From Clostridium oryzae (GTDB lineage Bacteria; Bacillota; Clostridia; Clostridiales; Clostridiaceae): 64,000 bases of DNA. The translations under genes and the position numbers were made by a program. The stretch is taken from NCBI RefSeq assembly GCF_002029235.1, contig NZ_MZGV01000008.1, positions 1-64,000 on the forward strand. The letters run 5' to 3'. Under the pieces are notes generated by a model. The model saw nothing but the letters and a program-made list of their open reading frames with translations. It was not told where the DNA came from and did no database searches. Below are positions 7,775-17,740 of this stretch, piece after piece (position 1 is the first letter of the stretch; each line of letters starts with the position of its first letter).

Positions 7775-8680
7775 ATGTTTAAAACATTTAGAAGAGAAAA
7801 TGCAGTCGAGAAAATATTTGATATATTCATATATCTTACAGCTATATTTGTACTTATAATTACGTTATATCCTTTCCTTAATATACTGGCGGTTTCACTT
7901 AATGATTCAGTGGATGCTGCTAGAGGAGGAATAGGTATATTGCCAAGAAAGTTTTCATTGGCTAATTATCAAGAGATATTTAAATATAAAAGTATACCTC
8001 ATGCATTTATTATATCGATACTTAGAACAATTATCGGTACAGTTACAGGAATTGTTGCTTCATGTATGGTAGCTTATACATTAAGTAGAAAAGATTTTAT
8101 GGCAAGAAAAATTTTCGGAGTACTTTTTGTATTAACGATGTATATATCAGGAGGATTGATACCTGATTATATGCTAGTCAGAAAATTACACATGGTGAAT
8201 AATTTTGCCGTATATATACTTCCGGGACTTATAAACACTTGGAATGTAATAGTAATAAGGTCATTTATGGACAACCTACCGTACAGTTTACAGGAGTCAG
8301 CTAAAATAGACGGAGCATCAGATTTCGTTGTATTTATGAAGATAGTAATGCCGCTATGTTTACCAGTTATTGCAACTATATCACTTTTCATAGCAGTGGG
8401 ACAATGGAATTCATGGATGGACACATTCTTATATGCAAGCAGCAAGGATAGCTTAAGTACATTACAATATGAATTGGTAAAAGTAATGTCTAATACAACG
8501 GCCAGTGCTGGCCAAGCAGAAGCACTAAAAAATCAAACATCAGCTTCTGCCAATACAGTATCACCTGAGTCTATAAGAATGGCAATAACTATAGTTGCTA
8601 CTGTACCAATTTTAGTTGTGTATCCGTTTTTACAGAAGTACTTTGTTTCTGGTATGACACTAGGTGCAGTAAAGCAGTAA
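7775..8680 (+). CDS. Carbohydrate ABC transporter permease, YtcP/LplC type
   Basis: 301 residues with six predicted helices. Recognisable features are the early ITLYPFLNILAVSLND, ISGGLIPDYMLVRKL and the EAA-loop ESAKIDGASDFVVFMKIVMP. It ends in YPFLQKYFVSGMTLGAVKQ, the characteristic end of this subfamily. AAGGAG ribosome site. It is the second gene of the importer operon. No nucleotide-binding subunit is encoded in the operon or the window, so a shared MsmX-type ATPase elsewhere is expected. Confidence 0.93.
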   Translation: MFKTFRRENAVEKIFDIFIYLTAIFVLIITLYPFLNILAVSLNDSVDAARGGIGILPRKFSLANYQEIFKYKSIPHAFIISILRTIIGTVTGIVASCMVAYTLSRKDFMARKIFGVLFVLTMYISGGLIPDYMLVRKLHMVNNFAVYILPGLINTWNVIVIRSFMDNLPYSLQESAKIDGASDFVVFMKIVMPLCLPVIATISLFIAVGQWNSWMDTFLYASSKDSLSTLQYELVKVMSNTTASAGQAEALKNQTSASANTVSPESIRMAITIVATVPILVVYPFLQKYFVSGMTLGAVKQ

Positions 8681-8714
8681 TGGTATAAATGATTATTGAT
8701 TCACATGCTACTAG

Positions 8715-8734
8715 CAGCTAAATATTGTTAGCTG
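8715..8734 (+). promoter_or_regulatory. Intercistronic hairpin between permease and binding-protein genes
   Basis: CAGCTAA, a 6-nt loop and TTAGCTG in the 88-nt gap, with no U tract. Such hairpins often protect the downstream part of a processed mRNA so that the binding protein is made in excess over the permeases. That role is inferred. Confidence 0.4.
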
Positions 8735-8768
8735 TTTAGATAAATATAATTATTAGGGGGAACATGTT

Positions 8769-10433
8769 ATGAAGAGAAACAAAATTTTTAGCTTAATATT
8801 AGTGACTTTTGTTACAGCATCTCTTATGGCAGGCTGTAAAAAGAGTACTGCTAATAATGAAAAAAGTAAGAATGATAAATCACCAATTACTCTTACTGTT
8901 TTCAGCAAGGATGTTAATAACAATTATGAGGATTTTAAAAGTCCAGTGGCCAAGGAAATTACTAAAGCAACAGGAGTTAAATTAAAAATGGAATATCCTG
9001 TAGGCGGTAATTTGGATCAAAAGATAGGACTTATGATTGCAGGAAATGATTATCCTGATATGATTTATGGAGGCCAAGAAAAACTAATACCTGCTGGTGC
9101 ATTTATTAAGCTGGATAACTATATAAATAAATATGGTAAAAATGTAAAAGCACTATATGGCAAATATTTAAGCAGACTGAAATACAGTAAAAAAGACCCT
9201 TCAATTTATATGCTGGGGGCTTTCGGTGTAGATGCACAGGCATTTGAACCTACCGGAGGTGTTGAATTACAGGTACGTGCAGTAAAGGAAGCTGGATATC
9301 CTGAGATAAAAACATTAGCTGATGCTGAAAAAATAATAAAATCTTATGTTGCAAAGCATCCTAAAACTAATGGACAGCCAACTATAGGACTTTCAATTAT
9401 AGCAGACGATTGGAGATGGCAGAGTGCCGTTGGTAATATGTCCGCATTTACTACTGGAAAACCGGATGATGGTCAATGGTATGTTAATCCTGATACTAAG
9501 GAAGCAGAATATAGATTTTTAAATCCAGATCAAAAAGGTTATTTTAAATGGCTTAATCATATGAATAGTATTGGCCTATTAGATAAAGACAGCTTTGTTC
9601 AAAAATATGATCAATATACTGCCAAGATTTCTAGCGGAAGAGTTGTAGCGCTTAATGATCAGCTATGGCAGTATAGAGATGCACAATTGGCGCTTACTTC
9701 TAATAAGAAATATGATGAAACTTATGGAATGTTCCCTGCTCAAGTTAATGATTCTACAAAATGTGCAGATTTCGCTGATGCAGGCTACAATCCTAGCTAT
9801 GGAATAGGAATTACTACAAGCTGTAAGAATCCAGAGAGAGCATTTAAATTTCTTGATTGGATGTGCAGCGATAAAGCTCAGATATTAAATCACTGGGGAA
9901 TTGAAGGTAAGAACTATAAGGTTGTAAATGGAAAGCGAGTAATTCCAAAGGATGAAATGGAAAAAAGGGTAAATGATAAAAATTATGCAAAGGAAACAGG
10001 CGTAGGAGTATATGCTTATCCATTCCCTGAAAGAGGAGATGGAGTCAAAGATTCTTCAGGTCAATTCTATACACCGAATACAGAAGCACAAATAGCTAAG
10101 AATTACAATGTTGCCCAGAAGGAACTTTTAAAGAAATACAATGCTAATACATTTAAGGACCTTTACCCAAAAGCTAATGAGGTTGTTCAGCAATCCTGGG
10201 GTAAAGCATGGGGTGTAACAGTTCCATCAGACTCAGATATATCAGTAATTCTTAATAAATGTAATGATATAACAAAAGCTGGTATATCAAAAGCTGTATT
10301 AGCTAGTCCTTCAAACTTTGATAAGCAGTGGAATGCAATGCAGTCTCAGCTTAAAGCAGCAGGCGCAGAAAAAATAGGTAAAGAATTCACAAAACTTCTT
10401 CAAGATAGATTGAGTTTGTGGAATAGTAAGTAA
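8769..10433 (+). CDS. Extracellular solute-binding lipoprotein, LplA type
   Basis: 554 residues, the large size normal for binding proteins of Lpl-type importers. The N-terminus is a lipoprotein signal, MKRNKIFSLILVTF then LMAGC, with the lipidated Cys at residue 23. A Ser/Asn/Lys-rich linker and a type 1 extracellular-binding fold follow (IKLDNYINKYG; repeated aromatic residues likely to stack on sugar rings). GGGGG ribosome site. It is last in the three-gene importer operon and closed by a strong terminator. It would capture manno- or galactomanno-oligosaccharides outside the membrane; the sugar is inferred from the neighbouring hydrolases. Confidence 0.92.
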   Translation: MKRNKIFSLILVTFVTASLMAGCKKSTANNEKSKNDKSPITLTVFSKDVNNNYEDFKSPVAKEITKATGVKLKMEYPVGGNLDQKIGLMIAGNDYPDMIYGGQEKLIPAGAFIKLDNYINKYGKNVKALYGKYLSRLKYSKKDPSIYMLGAFGVDAQAFEPTGGVELQVRAVKEAGYPEIKTLADAEKIIKSYVAKHPKTNGQPTIGLSIIADDWRWQSAVGNMSAFTTGKPDDGQWYVNPDTKEAEYRFLNPDQKGYFKWLNHMNSIGLLDKDSFVQKYDQYTAKISSGRVVALNDQLWQYRDAQLALTSNKKYDETYGMFPAQVNDSTKCADFADAGYNPSYGIGITTSCKNPERAFKFLDWMCSDKAQILNHWGIEGKNYKVVNGKRVIPKDEMEKRVNDKNYAKETGVGVYAYPFPERGDGVKDSSGQFYTPNTEAQIAKNYNVAQKELLKKYNANTFKDLYPKANEVVQQSWGKAWGVTVPSDSDISVILNKCNDITKAGISKAVLASPSNFDKQWNAMQSQLKAAGAEKIGKEFTKLLQDRLSLWNSK

Positions 10434-10437
10434 TGAC

Positions 10438-10483
10438 AAACAACTATCTCAATTAAATGATTAATTGAGATAGTTGTTTTATA
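10438..10483 (+). terminator. Rho-independent terminator of the importer operon
   Basis: A perfect 18-bp stem, 10438-10455 with 10462-10479, a 6-nt loop and a terminal T run, 5 nt after the binding-protein stop codon. Confidence 0.9.
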
Positions 10484-10628
10484 CAAAAATAAATACTTTA
10501 TATAGTATAGCCTATTTAACATCTAAGTACTTTATAGAATTTATTTATTAGTTATTGTATTATATACTTCGAAGCATTTATTGTACATTATGAAATCGTA
10601 TAAATACTATAAAAAGGTAGGCTGGTCT

Positions 10629-12431
10629 ATGAATTTTTTTTATAAAATTAAGGGATACGTTATAAATATGAAAATGAGAAAAAAACTTATATTAATTTAT
10701 ACTATATCTGCTGTGATACCTATAATAACATTGGGAATAGTGATGACATCCAGCATGAAAAATATGGTTATAAATAGAGCTGTTACAGAAGCCAATACTA
10801 ATAATGATAGAATAAAGTATAGATTTGGGGAATTATTTAAGCTTATGTCAGAGGTGTCTGATAGGTTGTACACTGATGAAAAACTACAAAAAGTAGCAAC
10901 AACGCGATATACTATTCCATGGCAAGTAGTAGAGGCTTATGAAAATTATAAAGAGTTTGATAGCCTGCTGCGCTCTTACAAAGAAATAAAAAGTATAAGA
11001 TTCTATGCGGATAATGATACGCTATTGGATAATTCCCAAATTATAGGAACTACTAGTGAGATAAAATCTAAGAAATGGTATCAAGTGGCTATAGCAAAAC
11101 GTGGAAGATCCTACTGGCAATATGTATACGATGAATTAAATGGAGGAAAGAATCTTTGCCTTACGAAATATATAAAGGATTTAAGAGGCAATCCCGTTGG
11201 AGTTCTGGTTATTTATGTAGACAATCAATATTTACAATCTATAATTAAAGAGGAGCCTTTTGAAACTATAATAACTTTAGATAAAGACAAAATATTAATC
11301 TCCAATAATAAAAACAAAAACAAGAAGATAAATATTCGTTACCTTGAAAACAGTGCGGCTGAAAATTCTCAAACAATATATAATGGAAGAAGATATAGAT
11401 TGATCAGTGAAAACTTTGCTGATTCTCAAGCCGACAACGCTTTTCAAGTTATGACTATGCTGAGAGTTGATGTTATTACAGCCAGCGTAAACCAGGTAGG
11501 GCTGCTAGGGGTTTGTATAATCATATTTAGTATAATACTTGCTGCAGTGCTCATTGTGATATTTTCTTCTGCATTTACTAGAAGAATACTTTTGTTAAGA
11601 GGTGAAATGGACAGAGTTGTCAGTGGAGATCTAGAAGTAAAAGATAGGGGTATAAAACGTGATGATGAAATAGGAATACTTTTTCAAGATCTGGATTATA
11701 TGATCATTAGCATAAAACAACTTATTCATGAGGTATATGAGGAAAAAATTTACAAGGAACAGATAAAAAATAAGCAGAAAGAAATAGAGTTTAAGATGCT
11801 GGCTAGCCAAATAAATCCGCATTTTCTATATAATACATTAGAAACTATTAGGATGGAAGCCCATTATAATGGTCAGTATAAAATAGCAGAAGTGGTAAAA
11901 TCCCTTGGGAAAATGCTGAGAAGAAACCTGGAAGTATCTTACAAGCTGGTGACGCTAAAATCTGAGATAGAACTTTTAAATAACTATCTTTACATACAGA
12001 AATTTAGAATGGAAGATAGAGTAAGTTATGATATTCAGATAGATTTTGATATAGATAAATATTATGTGCTGCCACTGCTGCTTCAGCCTATTGTTGAAAA
12101 TGCAGTCGTTCATGGACTGGAAAATAAAAGCCATGGTGGAAAGATAGTATTGAAAATAGAACGGAAGGACAAATTCCTTAGAATACTTATACGGGATAAC
12201 GGTGCAGGAATGACTAAGATGAAATTGTACGAGCTAAGAGAAAAACTGTATTCTGCTGAACATTCTGTAGAAGGAAAAAGTATAGGACTAATTAATGTTC
12301 ACAATAGGATAAAACTATACTATGGAGAGCGATATGGTTTGAAAATTTTAAGCAAATATATGGAAGGCACCCAAGTATATATATATTTGCCAGTAAAGGG
12401 GGATGAAGGTGTTAAATATATTGGTAGTTGA
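10629..12431 (+). CDS. Sensor histidine kinase, YesM family
   Basis: 600 residues from the ATG at 10629, which has a GGTAGG-like site upstream; the frame extends 16 codons further without a good ribosome site. Order: TM1 at about 17-38, an extracellular Cache-like sensor region to about 287, TM2 at about 288-313, HAMP, then the His_kinase domain with H398 in QINPHFLYNTLE and a HATPase domain (LLQPIVENAVVHGL; DNGAGM). It is paired with a YesN-type regulator whose start overlaps its end. Such pairs sense extracellular oligosaccharides and switch on the neighbouring Lpl importer. The ligand here is probably a mannan fragment, by context. Confidence 0.93.
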   Translation: MNFFYKIKGYVINMKMRKKLILIYTISAVIPIITLGIVMTSSMKNMVINRAVTEANTNNDRIKYRFGELFKLMSEVSDRLYTDEKLQKVATTRYTIPWQVVEAYENYKEFDSLLRSYKEIKSIRFYADNDTLLDNSQIIGTTSEIKSKKWYQVAIAKRGRSYWQYVYDELNGGKNLCLTKYIKDLRGNPVGVLVIYVDNQYLQSIIKEEPFETIITLDKDKILISNNKNKNKKINIRYLENSAAENSQTIYNGRRYRLISENFADSQADNAFQVMTMLRVDVITASVNQVGLLGVCIIIFSIILAAVLIVIFSSAFTRRILLLRGEMDRVVSGDLEVKDRGIKRDDEIGILFQDLDYMIISIKQLIHEVYEEKIYKEQIKNKQKEIEFKMLASQINPHFLYNTLETIRMEAHYNGQYKIAEVVKSLGKMLRRNLEVSYKLVTLKSEIELLNNYLYIQKFRMEDRVSYDIQIDFDIDKYYVLPLLLQPIVENAVVHGLENKSHGGKIVLKIERKDKFLRILIRDNGAGMTKMKLYELREKLYSAEHSVEGKSIGLINVHNRIKLYYGERYGLKILSKYMEGTQVYIYLPVKGDEGVKYIGS

Positions 12432-13947
12432 TGATGAACCTGTCGTAAGAAGAGGATTAAAAACCATAATAAGATGGCAAGATTATAACTGCAGTATATG
12501 TGGAGAAGCATCAAATGGAATGGAAGGATTGCAGAAAATAGAAGAATACCCCCCAGACATAGTTATGGTGGATATAAAGATGCCAGAAATGGACGGACTG
12601 ACTTTTATTGAAAAGGCAAAGCAAAAAGGTTACGAGTGTAAGTTTATGATACTGAGCGGGTATGATGATTTTAATTTCGCTCAGAAAGCGATAAAATTAG
12701 GTGTAAATGCATATCTGCTTAAACCTATAGAGGAAAACGAATTAATAGAATTATTGTTAAGGTTTCAAAAAGAGATAGATGAAGATAAAAAGAGAAAAAA
12801 TGTTATAAGTGATGGTGTTAAGTATGTTGTTAATGAGACTATAAAAACACTTATGAATAGTAAAGACTTCGACGAAATTTTAAACGATAATTATAGAAAT
12901 TGTATTTCTGGGTATGAAATTTTCACTGAATTTAATGTGGCTATAGTTAAGATATTAAATGCTACTAATAAAAGTGGTATTGATATGTTGAATAATTTTT
13001 TGAAGCATGAAAAAAATGTTGAGATCTATGATGTTAATGGAGATATTATCATATTATTTTGTGATAGCTCAAAAAAAACTATAGACAGAATACTATATAC
13101 GGTTAATAGAGGCTTAGAAAACCAGTTTTCTAAAAAAGTATTTATAGTTTTAGGCGAAAAGGTAGAAACTATTAAGAAAATATCATTTTCTTATGAAGCA
13201 GCAAAACGTATAATAGATAAGCAGTTTTTTTATGAACATTTAGGTATAGTCTACTCGGAGAAATTGTCAGAAGAGCAGAGAGATGATGAGGTTTCCGTAG
13301 GATCAATAGAATATGGTGATGCAATAGAAAAAATATATATATCCATAGAAATGAATGATGTTGATGGAGTGAAAAAAATTATACAGGATATTGCACTAAT
13401 ATTTAAAAGAAGCAGCTCTTCTTCAGAAAGAGTTAAGGGCATATATGCTAATATAGTTCTGGAAGTTCTTAAAAGAATTGAAAGCGTGTATAGCGAGATA
13501 AAAGGTGCATATAGCCATAATACAATAATGCATGCAATATATGAAATGCATAATATGATGGAGGTCATGAATTATATTGTCATGTTTGCGGATGAATTAT
13601 CTCAAAAAATAAGCAGTATAAGTTCAGATACGGTAATTAGAAGAATAATAGATTATGTAAATAGAAATTATGACAAGGATTTAAAAGTAGAAACCTTAGC
13701 ATATAGATTTAACTATAGCAATGCTTATCTAGGTCAGATGTTTAAAAATTATACCGGAGAATATTTCAATAGCTATGTAGACAGGCTAAGGATAGAAAAT
13801 GCTAAGAATCTTTTGCTAAAGGGATATAAGGCTTCAGAGGTAGCTCAAAAAGTAGGGTTTAAAAATAAAGATTATTTTTATAACAAATTTAAAAAATATG
13901 TGGGAATAGGACCCTCTGAATATAAAAAAACATATACAGGCAATTAG
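12409..13947 (+). CDS. Response regulator, YesN family (receiver plus AraC-type DNA-binding domain)
   Basis: 512 residues from GTG at 12409, 6 nt after AAAGGGGG. The ATG at 12403 directly abuts that ribosome site, so GTG fits better. The receiver (about 1-120) has phospho-acceptor D55 in MVDIKMPEMDG and the conserved Lys in LLKP. A variable middle region is followed by two AraC helix-turn-helices (from IIDYVNRNYDKDLKVETLA to FYNKFKKYVGIGPSEYKK). It overlaps the kinase gene by 23 nt, so translation is probably coupled. It likely activates the importer or hydrolase promoters. Confidence 0.93.
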   Translation: MLNILVVDDEPVVRRGLKTIIRWQDYNCSICGEASNGMEGLQKIEEYPPDIVMVDIKMPEMDGLTFIEKAKQKGYECKFMILSGYDDFNFAQKAIKLGVNAYLLKPIEENELIELLLRFQKEIDEDKKRKNVISDGVKYVVNETIKTLMNSKDFDEILNDNYRNCISGYEIFTEFNVAIVKILNATNKSGIDMLNNFLKHEKNVEIYDVNGDIIILFCDSSKKTIDRILYTVNRGLENQFSKKVFIVLGEKVETIKKISFSYEAAKRIIDKQFFYEHLGIVYSEKLSEEQRDDEVSVGSIEYGDAIEKIYISIEMNDVDGVKKIIQDIALIFKRSSSSSERVKGIYANIVLEVLKRIESVYSEIKGAYSHNTIMHAIYEMHNMMEVMNYIVMFADELSQKISSISSDTVIRRIIDYVNRNYDKDLKVETLAYRFNYSNAYLGQMFKNYTGEYFNSYVDRLRIENAKNLLLKGYKASEVAQKVGFKNKDYFYNKFKKYVGIGPSEYKKTYTGN

Positions 13948-13961
13948 GCCGATATATAGTG

Positions 13962-14010
13962 GCAGAAGGATGTATTTATATATTAAATAACATCTTTCTG
14001 CATATTTTTT
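13962..14010 (+). terminator. Rho-independent terminator after the two-component operon
   Basis: GCAGAAGGATGT (13962-13973) pairs with ACATCTTTCTGC (13990-14001) with one G-T pair, then ATATTTTTT. It lies between convergent genes. Confidence 0.8.
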
Positions 14011-14045
14011 ACTCTAAAAGTTTAGTCTGAATTTACCCTGTGATG

Positions 14046-16532
14046 TTAAAAAGTATCTGCTATGCTTCTTACTTTGATCCTTTTTTCTATGTCAGCTGCA
14101 TCTACAGATGAATCAGATAAATCATTTTTCATCAAGTAAACAGTTTTTCCTTCAGCATCAGTTATATCAAAATAGTTATCACTGAATATAGCATCCATGT
14201 TATCAAAGTCTAATTCAACAAAAGCAGCATAGATATCAGCTTTTACTTTTATTTCAAACTTATCGCCTAAATCTTTTACTAAAACCATATAAGTAGTACC
14301 AGCAAAATCAAAATGTTTTGCTTTCAGGAAGAGATGGCTTCCTGAACTTACTATATTTCCATCTACTGAAAGAGCGTATTCAAGGAATAACTCTGATTTT
14401 AAGTCTTCATTAATAAAGAATTCAGCAAAATCTTTTTCAAAAGCCTTAGCAGCACTTAGGTTAGGAAGTTTAACATCTAGTGTCTTCTCGAAACTAACAT
14501 TATAATTTTTGTCCTTTAGTTTGATAACCAATTTTCCTTTTTTGTCTTCTAAAGTTTCATTATGAACAAAGATTTTTATTAGGGTGTCATCGTCTTCTAC
14601 GGATGCTAGAAGAGGAGAAAAGAAGCGCTTTGCCCCATAATGGAGTGCTTTCCAGCGTCCAAGACTATCTATGCTTGCCCAGGATGCTACAGGCCAGCAG
14701 TCATTAAGCTGCCAATAGGTAGCACCCATGCATCTGCCTCTATATCTTCTCCAATGTTCAACACCATATCGAACTGCCTCCATCTGAAGCAGCTGTGATA
14801 CATAGAGCATGCTTTCAAAATCTTTAGGATATTTATAGTTCTCAGAAAGGTAATAAAGTATTTTACCATTACCAGAATCACATCTCTGATGCCACTCCAT
14901 AATTTTTGAGAAAATATTTCTGTCGCTTTCATTAGTATAGGTTTTTACAGTCTTAATGCTAGGAAAAGACTCAAATCCAAATTCAGAACAGAATCTGCAG
15001 AATCTATTCCTATAAGCAGTAAAAGGCTTCAAACCGTGCCATACTTCCCAATTATGAACATCTCCACGGTTTTCGCTATTTGGATCGTCGAAACATCCAC
15101 CTGAAGAAGGAGAAGAAGCCCAATAAAATGTATTAGGATCATTCTTTTTTACTACTTTTGGAAGCAGAGTTTCAAATTGTTTGATATAGTCAGCTTTTAA
15201 TTTTAAACTATGTTCTTTTACACCACCCCAGTCTACCCAAGCTGTTTCCATTTCATTATTACCACACCATAGTCCAAGACTTGCATGGTGACGTAATCTC
15301 TTTACATTATCTTCAACCTCTGCTGCTATGTTTTCTTCGAACTCTTCGGTCATTTCATAGATATTGCAGGCGAACATGAGATCCTCCCAGATTATGATTC
15401 CAAGTTCATCACAGATATCAAAGAAGAAATCTGAAGGATAGAATCCTCCTCCCCATACTCTTAAGCAGTTGAAGTTTGCTCTTGCGCAGTCAGTAATAAG
15501 TTTATTTGTTCTTTCAGGAGTAATTCTACTATATATGTTGTCTTCAGGTATATAGTCGGCACCCATAGCAAATATTTTTTTGCCATTTACAGTAAAAGCA
15601 AATTCTTTTCCCCATTCGTCAGCTTCTTGACTTACGGTTAATGTACGAAGACCGATTCTTATAGAGTAAGCATCTAAAAGATTTTCAGCCTTTACAAGCT
15701 CTACTTTTACATTGTAAAGGGACTGATTACCATAGCCATTAGGCCACCACAATTCGGGATTATTAACGGATAAATTTATTTCTGATTCACAGTCTATAAT
15801 GTGACAACTTTCTTTCGTTTCAGAGCCATCAGGAGCAGTTATAGTACATATAGCTTTTAAATCAGATACGTTAGAGAAATTCTTAACTTTTATTTTCACA
15901 TTTAAGTCCACTCTATTTTCTCTATGGAATTGAGTTACGTAGACATCTTCAAGTTTTGAAGTGTTGTATCCTTCAATCTGAATATTTCTCCAGATACCAG
16001 CGTCCGGCAGTTGAGGACCCCAATCCCATCCGAACATACAGTGGGCCTTTCTTAGATAATTATTTCCAGGTATACATCCTGTAGGTGCAAAAGTAATATC
16101 GGAATTTTTAGTTTTTTCTTCAATAAATAACAAAGGAGACCTGAATACTATTTTTATCGTATTTTTACCTTCGTTAAGTCTATTAAGCACATTAAATTTC
16201 CAAGTTCTGTGCATGTTATTAGTTTCAGAAAGTAATGTTCCATTTAAGTAGATTTCAGCAAGAGTATCAAGCCCATAGCATACTAGCTCTAAATTATCAT
16301 AAGCTAAATTTGCTTTAGATATTTCAAATTCTTTAGTATATGAGTAATCATTATAAAAGAGTTTTTTCACATCTTTTTCATTATCTCTCCAGAATGGATC
16401 TTCGATTTTCTTATTTGTAAGTAAATCGTTTAACACAGAGCCAGGTACTTTACCATTGAGTACTTCGCCTTCAGGAAGAGTTTGCATGGACCAAATACCA
16501 TTAAGGTTGATTACTAGTCTTTTATCTATCAT
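14046..16532 (-). CDS. Beta-mannosidase, GH2 family
   Basis: 828 residues, typical of GH2 beta-mannosidases. Order: N-terminal sugar-binding beta domain, immunoglobulin-like domain, then the catalytic barrel with acid/base E427 in WCGNNEME and nucleophile E517 in CSEFGFESFPS. The NNE and SEFG(F/M) signatures distinguish mannosidases from beta-galactosidases. Trp-rich C-terminal barrel strands include MGATYWQLNDCWPV. No signal peptide, so cytoplasmic; it would release mannose from the non-reducing end of beta-1,4-manno-oligosaccharides. GAGGTGG precedes the ATG. It is divergent from an AraC regulator across a 153-bp gap, completing the mannan pathway with the GH26 and GH36 enzymes. Confidence 0.94.
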   Translation of the reverse strand: MIDKRLVINLNGIWSMQTLPEGEVLNGKVPGSVLNDLLTNKKIEDPFWRDNEKDVKKLFYNDYSYTKEFEISKANLAYDNLELVCYGLDTLAEIYLNGTLLSETNNMHRTWKFNVLNRLNEGKNTIKIVFRSPLLFIEEKTKNSDITFAPTGCIPGNNYLRKAHCMFGWDWGPQLPDAGIWRNIQIEGYNTSKLEDVYVTQFHRENRVDLNVKIKVKNFSNVSDLKAICTITAPDGSETKESCHIIDCESEINLSVNNPELWWPNGYGNQSLYNVKVELVKAENLLDAYSIRIGLRTLTVSQEADEWGKEFAFTVNGKKIFAMGADYIPEDNIYSRITPERTNKLITDCARANFNCLRVWGGGFYPSDFFFDICDELGIIIWEDLMFACNIYEMTEEFEENIAAEVEDNVKRLRHHASLGLWCGNNEMETAWVDWGGVKEHSLKLKADYIKQFETLLPKVVKKNDPNTFYWASSPSSGGCFDDPNSENRGDVHNWEVWHGLKPFTAYRNRFCRFCSEFGFESFPSIKTVKTYTNESDRNIFSKIMEWHQRCDSGNGKILYYLSENYKYPKDFESMLYVSQLLQMEAVRYGVEHWRRYRGRCMGATYWQLNDCWPVASWASIDSLGRWKALHYGAKRFFSPLLASVEDDDTLIKIFVHNETLEDKKGKLVIKLKDKNYNVSFEKTLDVKLPNLSAAKAFEKDFAEFFINEDLKSELFLEYALSVDGNIVSSGSHLFLKAKHFDFAGTTYMVLVKDLGDKFEIKVKADIYAAFVELDFDNMDAIFSDNYFDITDAEGKTVYLMKNDLSDSSVDAADIEKRIKVRSIADTF

Positions 16533-16685
16533 ATTGCCACCTCATTAAATTAGTTTAAGCATCATACTTACTATAAATCTAAAATATCATTTTATATGAT
16601 ATAATAATATAACTATAATATAAAAAAATATAACAAATTTGTCATGAACAATTTCGAGACTATAAAGAGACGAGAGGATACTGTC

Positions 16686-17579
16686 ATGGAACCATATTAT
16701 GAAGAAGAAATGCCAATAATAAATGGGGTTAGATACCCATTTCATACATTTATATCAGATAACAAAGCCAGAAAAGTGAATGTAGACTATCATTGGCATT
16801 ACTATATAGAACTTTTATTTTTTATTAAGGGCAAGGCTAGTGTGAGTGTAGCAGGCACATGTTATGAAGTAACTGAAGGAGATTTTGTCATTATTAATTC
16901 CAGAGAGATACATTCAGTGAGGACCTATGAAGGTATAGAAACTAGACATATAGTTATAAAATTTGATGTGGATGTGCTCTATACAAATATGAATGCTGTT
17001 TTCGAAGCAAAATATATAATGCCGTTTACAATGTCTCAATATAAAGTTCAGAATGTTTTTAGAAAAAGCGAATTAGCAAATACTGAACTAAACAATATAA
17101 TCCTAGATATTAACCGTGAATACTTAGAAAAAAGATATGGTTTTGAGTTAGCTGTAAGAGCTAAAATAGTGACTCTTTTCCTTTGGATAATCAGAAATTG
17201 GGAAAACAAAGGCATAAAATTTGAAGTGGGAGATATTTCAAAGGAGATTGGCATAGAGAAACTTCAGGTACTGCTGGACTATTTAGATAGCCATTATGCA
17301 GAAAATATTTCTGTAAAAAAAATGGCTCAAATGTGTAGTGTAAGCTATTGTTATTTTTCGAGATTCTTTAAGAAAGTTATGAAGAAAACTTTTACTGAAT
17401 ACCTTAATTACATACGAATTATTGAAGCAGAAAAATTACTGCTTACTACTGAACAAAATATAACAGAGATAGCATTGAACACTGGTTTTACAAATTCAAG
17501 TTACTTTATTGAACAATTCAGAAGGTATAAAGGCGAGACTCCTAAACAGTTTAAAATCAGGGCTTTAAACAGAGCATAA
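16686..17579 (+). CDS. AraC-family regulator with N-terminal cupin domain
   Basis: 297 residues from the ATG at 16686, preceded by AGAGGA 7 nt upstream. The frame extends 14 codons to ATG 16644 without a ribosome site. Residues about 20-110 form an AraC-type cupin sugar-binding domain (HWHYYIELLFFIKGKA; VTEGDFVIINSREIHSV). Residues about 200-297 carry two helix-turn-helices (VKKMAQMCSVSYCYFSRFFK; ITEIALNTGFTNSSYFIEQF). It is divergent from the beta-mannosidase gene and probably controls it. TATCAT-TTTA-TATGATA in the shared gap is a possible operator. Confidence 0.9.
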   Translation: MEPYYEEEMPIINGVRYPFHTFISDNKARKVNVDYHWHYYIELLFFIKGKASVSVAGTCYEVTEGDFVIINSREIHSVRTYEGIETRHIVIKFDVDVLYTNMNAVFEAKYIMPFTMSQYKVQNVFRKSELANTELNNIILDINREYLEKRYGFELAVRAKIVTLFLWIIRNWENKGIKFEVGDISKEIGIEKLQVLLDYLDSHYAENISVKKMAQMCSVSYCYFSRFFKKVMKKTFTEYLNYIRIIEAEKLLLTTEQNITEIALNTGFTNSSYFIEQFRRYKGETPKQFKIRALNRA

Positions 17580-17740
17580 CAGTTTATAAGATTATGCTTA
17601 TAGTACTATTTTTATATTTGCTTGTTCAGATAAATTGGAATAGTATTTTTACTGATATCTATATAAAAAAAGTGTATAATGATATTGAAATTTAATTGAT
17701 ATGAGATATCGCTAAATGTTAATAACGGAGATGATAGAAT

